Positions 19,918 through 27,657 of a DNA stretch of 64,000 nucleotides are shown here, piece by piece; the stretch's first letter is position 1, and each line of letters begins with the position of its first letter. The DNA comes from Streptomyces alfalfae (GTDB taxonomy: Bacteria > Actinomycetota > Actinomycetes > Streptomycetales > Streptomycetaceae), in NCBI RefSeq assembly GCF_004127445.1, contig NZ_QEXM01000029.1, positions 1 through 64,000 on the forward strand, given 5' to 3'. The position numbers and the translations under genes were made by a program. Below the pieces are notes generated by a model that was not told where the DNA came from, ran no database searches, and saw nothing but the letters and a program-made list of their open reading frames with translations.

Positions 19918-21279
19918 GTGCGCCCCACCCACCGCCCACTGCTCCTCGCCGCCGCCACCCTGCTCACCGCCGGCGCCCTCTCCGCGTGCGGCGGTGGCTC
20001 CGGCGACGACCCCGACACCGTGAAGATCTCGTACAAACAGTCCACGGACAACGAGATCAGGGTCATGGACACCTATCTCGCGGACATCAAGAAGCAGTTC
20101 GAGAAGGCCAACCCCGGCAAGAAGGTCAAACTGGTGCCGATCAAGGCGCCGGACGCGGAGTACTACACCAAGCTCCAGCAGATGCTGCGCTCCCCCAAGA
20201 CCGCCCCGGACCTGGTCTACGAGGACACGTTCCTCATCAACTCGGACATCACCAGCGGCTACCTGAAACCGCTCGACCCCTACCTCGCCAAGTGGAAGGA
20301 CTGGGATCAGTTCATCGACACGGCCAAGACGGCGGCGAAGGCCGCGGACGGGAAGACGTACGGGGTGCCCGACGGCACCGACACGCGCGGCCTGTGGTTC
20401 AGCAGGTCCATCTTCGAGAAGGCGGGGCTCCCCGCGGACTGGCAGCCGAAGAACTGGGACGAGATCCTCGACGCGGCCCGCACCATCAAGAAGAAGGTCC
20501 CCGGAGTCACCCCCCTCAACGTCTACACCGGCAAGCCCGTCGGCGAGGCCGCGTCCATGCAGGGCTTCGAGATGCTGGCGTACGGCACCGGCGAGGACCC
20601 GCTGTACGACCCGGAGGCGAAGAAGTGGGTCACGGGCAGCAAGGGCTTCAAGGACTCCCTCGCCTTCGTGGAGACCGTCTTCAAGGAGAAGCTCGGCCCC
20701 GACGTCTCCGACGCCCTCGACCCCAACTTCCCCACCCGCGTCCGCGGTGAACTGCTGCCCGAGGACAAGCTCGGCATCAATCTCGACGGCTCCTGGCTGC
20801 CGCAGGACTGGGGCGAGGGCGCGGGCCACGAGTGGCCCGAGTGGTCGAAGAAGCTGGGCCTCGCGCACATGCCGACGCAAGCCGGCCAGGCCCCCGGCAA
20901 GGTGAGCATGTCCGGCGGCTGGACCTGGGCGATCCCCTCCAAGGCGGACAACCCCGACCTGGCCTTCACGTTCATCGAGACGATGCAGACGAAGGCCAAC
21001 GCCAAGAAGTGGTACGTGGCCAACTCCGGCATCGCGGTCCGCGAGGACGTCGCGGCCGACCCCTCGTACGTGAAGGCGCAGCCCGGCATCGAGTTCTTCA
21101 CCGACCTGGTCGCCTCGACCCACTACCGGCCGGCGTATCCCGCGTACCCGAAGGTCTCCACCGCCATCCAGGAGGCGATGGAGTCGGTGACGACCGGCGA
21201 CGCCTCGGTGGCGGACGCGGCGCGCGGCTACGACGAGGAGGTCGAGTCGGCGACGGACGGCGAGGTCATCGAGAAGTAG
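19918..21279 (+). CDS. Sugar ABC transporter substrate-binding lipoprotein
   Basis: 453 residues from the GTG at 19918; a GTG at 19912 is only 1 nt from AGGAGGT, whereas 19918 has ideal spacing. The signal peptide RPLLLAAATLLTAGALSAC ends in a lipobox (LSAC), so the mature protein is lipid-anchored outside the membrane. The body is a family-1 sugar-binding protein: PDLVYEDTFLINSDITSGYLKPLDPYL, YGVPDGTDTRGLWFSRSIFEKAGLP, then MSGGWTWAIPSKADNPDLAFTFIE. The sugar cannot be identified. Two permease genes follow but no ATPase, typical of streptomycete importers served by the shared MsiK ATPase. Confidence 0.9.
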   Translation: MRPTHRPLLLAAATLLTAGALSACGGGSGDDPDTVKISYKQSTDNEIRVMDTYLADIKKQFEKANPGKKVKLVPIKAPDAEYYTKLQQMLRSPKTAPDLVYEDTFLINSDITSGYLKPLDPYLAKWKDWDQFIDTAKTAAKAADGKTYGVPDGTDTRGLWFSRSIFEKAGLPADWQPKNWDEILDAARTIKKKVPGVTPLNVYTGKPVGEAASMQGFEMLAYGTGEDPLYDPEAKKWVTGSKGFKDSLAFVETVFKEKLGPDVSDALDPNFPTRVRGELLPEDKLGINLDGSWLPQDWGEGAGHEWPEWSKKLGLAHMPTQAGQAPGKVSMSGGWTWAIPSKADNPDLAFTFIETMQTKANAKKWYVANSGIAVREDVAADPSYVKAQPGIEFFTDLVASTHYRPAYPAYPKVSTAIQEAMESVTTGDASVADAARGYDEEVESATDGEVIEK

Positions 21280-21363
21280 CACCCCGCCCGGCCCGCAGCG
21301 CGCCGCCCGGTGGGCGCGCCCCCATGCCGATGAGTGCCGGTACCAGAGAGCGAGTGCCCGTAC

Positions 21364-22314
21364 GTGACCACCGCACCCCCCGCGGGCCCGGGTGGCGTCG
21401 TCAAGACGCCACGGGGCCCCGACCTCCCGCCGCCCGCCCGCCGCTCGGCTCCCCGCGCCCGGCGGGGCCTGCTCAGGGCCCTGCCGGTCTCTCCCGCCGT
21501 CGTCCTCCTGGCGCTGTTCATGGCCGGGCCGATCGGCTACTGCGCGTACATCGCCTTCACCGACCTCCAGTTGACCGGCCAGGCCGAGTCCAGCTTCATC
21601 GGATTCGACAACTTCCGTGAGGCGTTCGGCGACGAGCGGTTCCTCAACGCCGTCTGGCTCACCCTCGTCTTCACCGTCCTGTCCTCGCTGATCGGCCAGA
21701 ACACCCTCGGTCTCGCCCTCGCCTCGCTCATGCGGCGCGCGTCGAAGCCGGTGCGCACGGTGACGGGGGCCGTCGTCATCACGGCGTGGGTCCTGCCGGA
21801 GGTGGTCGCGGGCTTCCTCCTGTACGCGTTCTTCCGCCGCGAGGGCACGTTGAACGCGGTCCTGGACTTCCTCCACCTGCCGTCCCAGAACTGGATGTTC
21901 ACGCTGCCGATCCTGGCGGTCTCGTTCGCCAACGTCTGGCGGGGCACGGCCTTCTCGATGCTGGTCTACTCCGCGGCCCTCAACGAGATCCCCAAGGAGA
22001 TCACCGAGGCCGCGGAGGTCGACGGCGCGGGCGGCTGGCGCCGCATGTGGCACATCACGCTGCCGATGATCCGCCGCTCGATCGGCACGAACCTCATGCT
22101 CAACACCCTCCAGACGCTCTCCGTCTTCGGCCTGATCTGGGTGATGACGCGCGGCGGCCCCGGCAACCGCAGCCAGACGCTGCCGCTGTTCATGTACGAG
22201 CAGGCCTTCCAGAAGAGCATGATCGGCTACGGCACCGCCGTGGCCCTGCTCCTCCTCGTGGTCGGCTCGCTGTTCTCCCTCGTCTACATGCGCCTGCTGC
22301 GTACGGAGGTCTGA
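21364..22314 (+). CDS. Sugar ABC transporter permease (MalF/UgpA-like)
   Basis: 316 residues from the GTG at 21364; a GTG at 21334 in the same frame is an alternative, and neither has a clear ribosome site. Six TM helices are evident, from VSPAVVLLALFMAGPIGYCAY to VALLLLVVGSLFSLVYM. The coupling-helix EAA loop is EITEAAEVDGAGGWRRMWHITLP, which contacts the ATPase. The N-terminal 45 residues are a cytoplasmic Pro/Arg-rich tail. It ends exactly where the second permease begins, so the two are coupled. Confidence 0.9.
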   Translation: MTTAPPAGPGGVVKTPRGPDLPPPARRSAPRARRGLLRALPVSPAVVLLALFMAGPIGYCAYIAFTDLQLTGQAESSFIGFDNFREAFGDERFLNAVWLTLVFTVLSSLIGQNTLGLALASLMRRASKPVRTVTGAVVITAWVLPEVVAGFLLYAFFRREGTLNAVLDFLHLPSQNWMFTLPILAVSFANVWRGTAFSMLVYSAALNEIPKEITEAAEVDGAGGWRRMWHITLPMIRRSIGTNLMLNTLQTLSVFGLIWVMTRGGPGNRSQTLPLFMYEQAFQKSMIGYGTAVALLLLVVGSLFSLVYMRLLRTEV

Positions 22315-23187
22315 GTGCCCGTCACCAAGAGCGCCGGCGGCGCCAGGGCTCCGCGCACCCCGCGCTCGCGCCGCAGGAAGCACCGCCTCGCGGCCGACGC
22401 GGGCCTCCTCGTCGTGGCGGCCGCGTTCGTGCTGCCCCTCGCCTGGGTCGTCCTGTCCTCCGTCGACCCGAAGGCGGACCTGCGGGTACGGCTCCCGGAC
22501 AGCCTGACCCTGGACAACTACGACAAGGTCCTCACCCCGGAGATCACCTTCACCCCGCTCCTGAACAGCTTCCTGCTGTGCGGCGGCGGCACCCTGCTCA
22601 CGGTGGTCTGCTCGGCCCTCGCCGCCTACCCCCTCTCCCGCTACCGGTCCCGCCTCAACCGCCCCTTCATGCTGACGATCCTCTTCGCGACGAGCCTGCC
22701 GATCACGGCGATCATGGTGCCGGTGTACGCCCTGTTCGTGCAGGTCGACCTGATCGACACCATGCAGGGCACGATCTTCTTCTTCGCCGCGTCCCAGCTC
22801 CCCTTCGCCATCTGGCTGATGAAGAACTTCATGGACGGCGTGCCGAAGGAGCTGGAGGAGGCGGCGTGGACGGACGGCGCGTCGTCCTTCCAGTCCCTGC
22901 TGCGGATCGTCCTGCCGCTGATGGGCCCCGGAGTGGCGGTGGTGACCGTCTTCTCCTTCGTCATGATGTGGGGCAACTTCTTCGTCCCCTTCATGCTCCT
23001 GCTCACCCCGGAGCAGATGCCGGCGTCGGTCAGCATCAACGACTTCTTCGGCAACAAGGGCACCGTGGTCTACGGCCAGCTCGCCGCGTTCTCCCTCCTC
23101 TACTCGACGCCGGTGATCCTCCTGTACGTCCTGATCTCGCGCCGTCTGGGCGGCGGCTTCGCACTCGGCGGCGCGGTGAAGGGCTGA
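22315..23187 (+). CDS. Sugar ABC transporter permease (MalG/UgpE-like)
   Basis: 290 residues starting with a GTG directly after the TGA of the first permease. TM helices include LLVVAAAFVLPLAWVVLSSV and MLTILFATSLPITAIMVPVYALF. The EAA loop is KELEEAAWTDGASSFQSLLRIVLPLM. It forms the membrane heterodimer with the preceding permease. No nucleotide-binding subunit is encoded nearby: the next gene is a protein kinase. Confidence 0.9.
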   Translation: MPVTKSAGGARAPRTPRSRRRKHRLAADAGLLVVAAAFVLPLAWVVLSSVDPKADLRVRLPDSLTLDNYDKVLTPEITFTPLLNSFLLCGGGTLLTVVCSALAAYPLSRYRSRLNRPFMLTILFATSLPITAIMVPVYALFVQVDLIDTMQGTIFFFAASQLPFAIWLMKNFMDGVPKELEEAAWTDGASSFQSLLRIVLPLMGPGVAVVTVFSFVMMWGNFFVPFMLLLTPEQMPASVSINDFFGNKGTVVYGQLAAFSLLYSTPVILLYVLISRRLGGGFALGGAVKG

Positions 23188-23227
23188 GGCCCGCCGTTAG
23201 GATCACTGGCGTCGAAGGGGGAACGCC

Positions 23228-25459
23228 GTGCGGGGGCGATTGCTGAGCGGGCGCTATGAGTTGCTCGCGCCGATCGGCGCGGGCGGCATGGGCCAGGTGT
23301 GGCGGGCCAGGGACCGGAGCCTCGGCCGCGAGGTGGCCGTGAAGGTCTTCGTCCCGTCGGACGCGGCGGACGAGGACGAGCAGCGGCAGCTCCTGGCCCG
23401 CTTCCGGCAGGAGGCGCGCGCCGCGGCCTCGCTCGACAGCCCCTACATCGTCGCCGTCCACGACCACGGTGAGGACGGCGGCACCCCGTACCTGGTGATG
23501 GCCCTGGTGCCGGGCCGCTCGCTCGACCGCGTCCTGCGCGAGGACGTGCGCGTGCCGGTGGCGGACGCGCTGCGCTGGGCGGCGGACGTCTGCCGCGCCC
23601 TGCGGGCAGCGCACTCGGCGGGCATCGTGCACCGCGACATCAAGCCGGGCAACGTGATGATCGCGCCGGACGGCACGGCGAAGGTCGTGGACTTCGGCAT
23701 CGCGGTGTTCCTGGAGGGCGTGGCGGACGGCTCGCGGCTCACGCGGACGGGGCAGCTGCCGTTCGGCAGCGTGCCGTACCTCGCGCCGGAGCGGTTCCGC
23801 CAGGAGCCGGGCGACGGCCGCACCGACCTGTACGCGCTCGGCTGCGTGCTGTACGAACTCCTCGTCGGCCGACCGCCGTTCACGGGCTCCGCGGCAGGCG
23901 TGATGTACCACCACGTCCACGACGCGCCCCTGCGCCCGAGCGCGGCCCGCCCCGAGGTGACGCGGCCGGTGGAGCGCCTGGTCCTCGACCTGCTGGCCAA
24001 GGACCCCGCGGACCGTCCGGCGGACGCGGCGGCGGTCCTGGAGCGGATCGAGGCGGCGACCGCGGGACATGACCCGGCGCCGGACGCGGGGCACGGCCCG
24101 GCGCCGCTCGACGAGACCCCGGAGCCTTCCGACGCCGTCCCGCCGGCCTCCCCCGCCACGCCCGCGGACGCCGTTCCGTCCGGCGCCCGCCCGGCGGCGG
24201 TGCGCGTGGAAGACGTGCCCGGCCTCCCGGCGGCGGCCCCTGTCGCGAAGGCGGACACCCGCCCGGCAGCCGGGCCCCGGCGCGGCCCCAGGCGTCTGCT
24301 GCTGCCCGCGGCCCTGATCCTCGCCGTCGGCGTCCCCGCGGGCCTCGGCATACGCGCCCTGGCCGCGCCGGACGGCGCGTCGGACTCCCCGGCCGGGGCC
24401 ACGCGGGCGAAGGCCGTCCACGAGATCGGCGTCGCCCACAGCTACCGCCACGTGGGCGGCGGTGAGGGCGACGGCACGTACGAGCGGTCGGAGCGCGCGC
24501 AGTTCACGACGCAGCAGCGCCGCACCGTCGAGTCCGCGTTCAAGGAGACGCTGGGCGCCGGCGCCGGGGACCGCTTCCGCCTCGTCCCGGTGTCGGCCGA
24601 CCCGGACGTCAGCTCCCGCGAACTGCTGGCCGAGCACCCGGACATGCTGGCGGTCATCGGCGACACGGCCGACTTCTCCTGGGTGCACGACACGGACGAG
24701 GCGTTCCTGCCGGAGATCAGCACGTGCGCGGAGTACGCCCACGCCGACGGCGCGTTCGCGATCCCGGCGGACGAGGCGCGCCAGGGCGAGGCGATGGCCC
24801 GCTACCTCCGCTCGGAGACCGGGGCGCGCCGGGTGCTCGTCGTCGAGGACAGACTCTGGGCGGACCGGCCGGACGGCATCGCGACGGGTCTGCGCGAGGG
24901 CGGCGTCACCGCGCGGGCGCTGGACGGCGAGCCGCACGAGGTCACGGCGGCGCGGATGCCCGCGCTGGTCGAGGCGGCGCGGGCCGACGCGCTGGTGGTG
25001 CCGTTCGGCGAGCCGGCGCGGAAGTGGACGGAGAAGCTGCGGGCGGACGGCTTCGACGGCCCTGTGCTCACCCGGAGCGACCCGGAGGGCCCCTGCGCCG
25101 ACTCCGCGGAGCGCGCGAGGGACGCGGCACGGGACAAGGGCCTCCCGGCCGGCGTCCTGCGTACGCGCAACTACTCCGGCGGGCCCGACGACAACCTCCC
25201 CGCCCGCGGCAACCAGGAGCTCTACGACGGCGCGGCGGCCCTGGCGACCGCCCTCGGGAAGCTCCCCGACGGCGCGTCGGCCGCGTCGCTGCGGCACATC
25301 CTGGACCGCGAGATCCAGAAGGTCTCCGTGAACGGCGCCCTCCACCAGGTCTCCTTCGAGAAGAGGCGTTCGGCGCGGGACTGGCCCGTGTGGTTCGACC
25401 GCCGCGAGAAGGGGACCTGGACCGAGATCGGGAAGGTGGAGAAGGGGTTCGAGCGGTAG
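23228..25459 (+). CDS. Receptor-type Ser/Thr protein kinase with a periplasmic-binding-like extracellular domain
   Basis: 743 residues; GTG start with AAGGGGG upstream and TAGGAT at about 23195. Residues 10-265 are a Hanks-type kinase: GAGGMGQVWRARD glycine loop, EVAVKVF lysine, VHRDIKPGNVM catalytic loop, VDFGIA (DFG). A Pro/Ala-rich juxtamembrane region precedes one TM helix (about 357-378). The outer 345 residues (IGVAHSYRHVGG, ELLAEHPDMLAVIGD, GARRVLVVEDRLW, LYDGAAALATALGKL) look like a type-I periplasmic-binding (Venus-flytrap) fold as in branched-chain amino-acid receptors, rather than the PASTA repeats of PknB. A direct ligand-sensing role is inferred. The ABC importer upstream may be functionally related. 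Confidence 0.85.
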   Translation: MRGRLLSGRYELLAPIGAGGMGQVWRARDRSLGREVAVKVFVPSDAADEDEQRQLLARFRQEARAAASLDSPYIVAVHDHGEDGGTPYLVMALVPGRSLDRVLREDVRVPVADALRWAADVCRALRAAHSAGIVHRDIKPGNVMIAPDGTAKVVDFGIAVFLEGVADGSRLTRTGQLPFGSVPYLAPERFRQEPGDGRTDLYALGCVLYELLVGRPPFTGSAAGVMYHHVHDAPLRPSAARPEVTRPVERLVLDLLAKDPADRPADAAAVLERIEAATAGHDPAPDAGHGPAPLDETPEPSDAVPPASPATPADAVPSGARPAAVRVEDVPGLPAAAPVAKADTRPAAGPRRGPRRLLLPAALILAVGVPAGLGIRALAAPDGASDSPAGATRAKAVHEIGVAHSYRHVGGGEGDGTYERSERAQFTTQQRRTVESAFKETLGAGAGDRFRLVPVSADPDVSSRELLAEHPDMLAVIGDTADFSWVHDTDEAFLPEISTCAEYAHADGAFAIPADEARQGEAMARYLRSETGARRVLVVEDRLWADRPDGIATGLREGGVTARALDGEPHEVTAARMPALVEAARADALVVPFGEPARKWTEKLRADGFDGPVLTRSDPEGPCADSAERARDAARDKGLPAGVLRTRNYSGGPDDNLPARGNQELYDGAAALATALGKLPDGASAASLRHILDREIQKVSVNGALHQVSFEKRRSARDWPVWFDRREKGTWTEIGKVEKGFER

Positions 25460-25533
25460 CCGAGGGGCCCGTACCTTCGCACCAATCCGCAACCTCGTAG
25501 GAACGCACCGTAGTCGCCGGCCCTCCCGCCGCT

Positions 25534-25548
25534 TACCGTGTGCCCGTG
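25534..25548 (+). promoter_or_regulatory. Leaderless-type -10 for the HTH regulator
   Basis: TACCGT (25534-25539) is followed by 6 nt and GTG at 25546, the TANNNT-N6-start arrangement of leaderless mRNAs in Streptomyces. It decides for the second of two closely spaced GTG codons (25540, 25546). Confidence 0.5.
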
Positions 25549-26286
25549 CAATCGAGCCGACCGCCGCAGCCGCCCACTCCGCCCTTCGACTTCCCGGCCG
25601 CCCGCCGTCTGCGCGAGGCGCTGGGCATGGCCCACGGGCACGTCGCCTACGGACTGCGGGCGGGGTACGGACTCACCTACGTCACCGCCGACACCGTCGC
25701 CTCCTGGGAGCGCGGGCTGCTGGCGCCCAGCGCGGCCGAGCTGACGGCGCTGGCGGCCACGCTCTGGTGCTCCCCCGGCGACCTCATGAGCGCCGCGAGC
25801 ACCCTGCGGGAGCACCGGGTCGCGCGCGGGCTCGCCCCGGACGACGTCGCCCGGCAGGCAGGGGTCGAACTCCAGGCGTATCTGCGGATGGAGGAGACCA
25901 ACACCTGGCGCGGCAACGAACGGCAGTCCCAGGCCCTGGCCCGCGCCCTGCGGCTGGCCGCACCCGACTTCGTCGAGGTCACCGGGCGGGCCGCGCCGCT
26001 GGCCGAACTGCTGCGCAGCGCCGTCACCACCCGCTGGCAGGGGTACGTGCGTCCCGTGACCAAGCTGTTGCCCGTGGAGAAGCGGCAGGTGGAGAAGGCG
26101 CTGCGGCAGATGCACGAGGACTACCAGGCGCGCATGGCACGGACCCTGAACTGGGGCTCGGGGCCGGGTCCCGACGCCTCCGGCGAGGCCGGGCGGGACT
26201 ATCTGGAGCGCGTCCTCGAACACTTCTGGGGTCTCGTCCCGACGGACGGGACAGACTCCCGGAAGGACGGGGCGCAGTCCTGGTAG
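25546..26286 (+). CDS. XRE-like helix-turn-helix regulator
   Basis: 246 residues from the GTG at 25546 (leaderless signal); 248 if the GTG at 25540 is used. There are two HTH-like segments, AARRLREALGMAHGHVAYGLR...VTADTVASWERG (residues about 17-60) and REHRVARGLAPDDVARQAGVELQAYLRMEETNTW (about 86-120). The C-terminal part is helical (LLPVEKRQVEKALRQMHEDYQ). I recognise it as an actinobacterial XRE-type DNA-binding protein, with no known target. The GTPase-free, enzyme-free context (protein kinase upstream, convergent pfkA) gives little clue. Confidence 0.8.
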   Translation: MQSSRPPQPPTPPFDFPAARRLREALGMAHGHVAYGLRAGYGLTYVTADTVASWERGLLAPSAAELTALAATLWCSPGDLMSAASTLREHRVARGLAPDDVARQAGVELQAYLRMEETNTWRGNERQSQALARALRLAAPDFVEVTGRAAPLAELLRSAVTTRWQGYVRPVTKLLPVEKRQVEKALRQMHEDYQARMARTLNWGSGPGPDASGEAGRDYLERVLEHFWGLVPTDGTDSRKDGAQSW

Positions 26287-26343
26287 GCGGACGGGACGCG
26301 GCCCCGGAGGGCGGACGGAACAGGGGGACGGACGGGCCTGGGG

Positions 26344-27369
26344 CTAGAAGACCGACTCCGCCTCGTCCATCCGGTTCTTCGGCACCCGCTTCAGCTCCGT
26401 GACCGCCTCCGCGAGCGGCACCATCGTGATGTCCGTGCCGCGCAGCGCCGTCATCTTGCCGTACTCCCCGCGGTGCACGGCCTCCACCGCGTGCCAGCCG
26501 AAGCGCGTCGCGAGGACCCGGTCGTACGCGGTGGGGGTGCCGCCGCGCTGGACGTGGCCGAGGATGACCGGCTTGGCCTCCTTGCCGAGGCGGCTCTCCA
26601 GCTCGTAGGCGAGGGCGGTGCCGATGCCCTGGAACCGCTCGTGGCCGAACTGGTCGATCGCGCCCACGCCGTAGTTCATGGTGCCCTCCTGGGGGTGCGC
26701 GCCCTCGGCCACGCAGATCACCGCGAACTTCTTGCCGCGCGAGAACCGCTCCTCGACCAGCTTGACCAGGTCGGCGGGGTCGAAGGGCCGCTCGGGCAGG
26801 CAGATGCCGTGGGCGCCGCCCGCCATGCCGGACTCCAGGGCGATCCAGCCGGCGTGCCGGCCCATGACCTCGACGACCATCACGCGCTGGTGGGACTCGG
26901 CGGTGGTCTTGAGGCGGTCCATGGCCTCCGTGGCGACGCCGACGGCCGTGTCGAAGCCGAAGGTGCGGTCCGTGGAGGAGATGTCGTTGTCGATGGTCTT
27001 CGGGACGCCGACCACCGGCACGCCCGCGTCGGAGAGCATGCGCGCCGCGGTGAGCGTGCCCTCTCCGCCGATCGGGATGAGCGCGTCGAAGCCGCTGCGC
27101 TCGATGAGGTCCTTGGCGTTGTCGCAGGCCGCGCGGAACCGGCCGCGCTCCAGGCGCGACGAGCCGAGGATCGTGCCGCCCCGGGCGAGGATGCCGCTGA
27201 CCGCGTTCAGGTCGAGGGCGCGGTAGCGTCCGTCGAGCAGGCCCGCGTAGCCGTCCTCGAAGCCGATGACCTCGTCGCCGTAGTTCGTGACGGCGCGGTG
27301 CACGACCGACCGGATCACTGCGTTGAGGCCGGGGCAGTCGCCGCCCGCGGTGAGAATTCCGATACGCAT
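26344..27369 (-). CDS. pfkA: 6-phosphofructokinase (ATP-type)
   Basis: 341 residues, the usual length. It phosphorylates fructose-6-phosphate in glycolysis. Signatures are MRIGILTAGGDCPGLNAVIR (ATP site), IGGEGTLTAA, PKTIDNDISSTDRTFGFDTA (catalytic), and MGRHAGWIALESGMAGG. The Gly after GGE fits ATP rather than pyrophosphate use, as I understand the group-III enzymes. Streptomycetes have several pfkA copies; this one is divergent from pta and near ackA and pyk. The upstream region has the inverted repeat CTCACA-TGTG-TGTGAG (27444-27459), a possible operator. Confidence 0.93.
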   Translation of the reverse strand: MRIGILTAGGDCPGLNAVIRSVVHRAVTNYGDEVIGFEDGYAGLLDGRYRALDLNAVSGILARGGTILGSSRLERGRFRAACDNAKDLIERSGFDALIPIGGEGTLTAARMLSDAGVPVVGVPKTIDNDISSTDRTFGFDTAVGVATEAMDRLKTTAESHQRVMVVEVMGRHAGWIALESGMAGGAHGICLPERPFDPADLVKLVEERFSRGKKFAVICVAEGAHPQEGTMNYGVGAIDQFGHERFQGIGTALAYELESRLGKEAKPVILGHVQRGGTPTAYDRVLATRFGWHAVEAVHRGEYGKMTALRGTDITMVPLAEAVTELKRVPKNRMDEAESVF

Positions 27370-27657
27370 CGCGCTGTGTCTCCTGCTCGCTGCTGGTACT
27401 TGTGAGCCGGTCCGATTGTTCCACGGCCGGAGGGGGGACGCCGCTCACATGTGTGTGAGGGATGTTCGTGCGACAGGGATGGAGCCCTTCCGCCAGGGCA
27501 CCCGTCCGTCAGGCGGCCTAGTCAGCCGCAGAGGTATTGTCAAGAGGGCACAGCCGCGATATCGGGTAATTTGTCCAGCTCGCTCGGTGGTCCGCACCGG
27601 GCGCCCCGCGGGCGGGCCGGGCACCTCCAGAGGGCAGCGAAGAAGGGGAGAGCACGC
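27370..27657. promoter_or_regulatory. Divergent pfkA / pta intergenic region
   Basis: 288 bp. The inverted repeat CTCACA-N4-TGTGAG lies at 27444-27459, 75 bp upstream of pfkA. On the plus strand TTGTCA (about 27537) with TATCGG 17 nt later is a candidate pta promoter, and AAGGGGAG (27642-27649) is the pta ribosome site. Confidence 0.45.
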
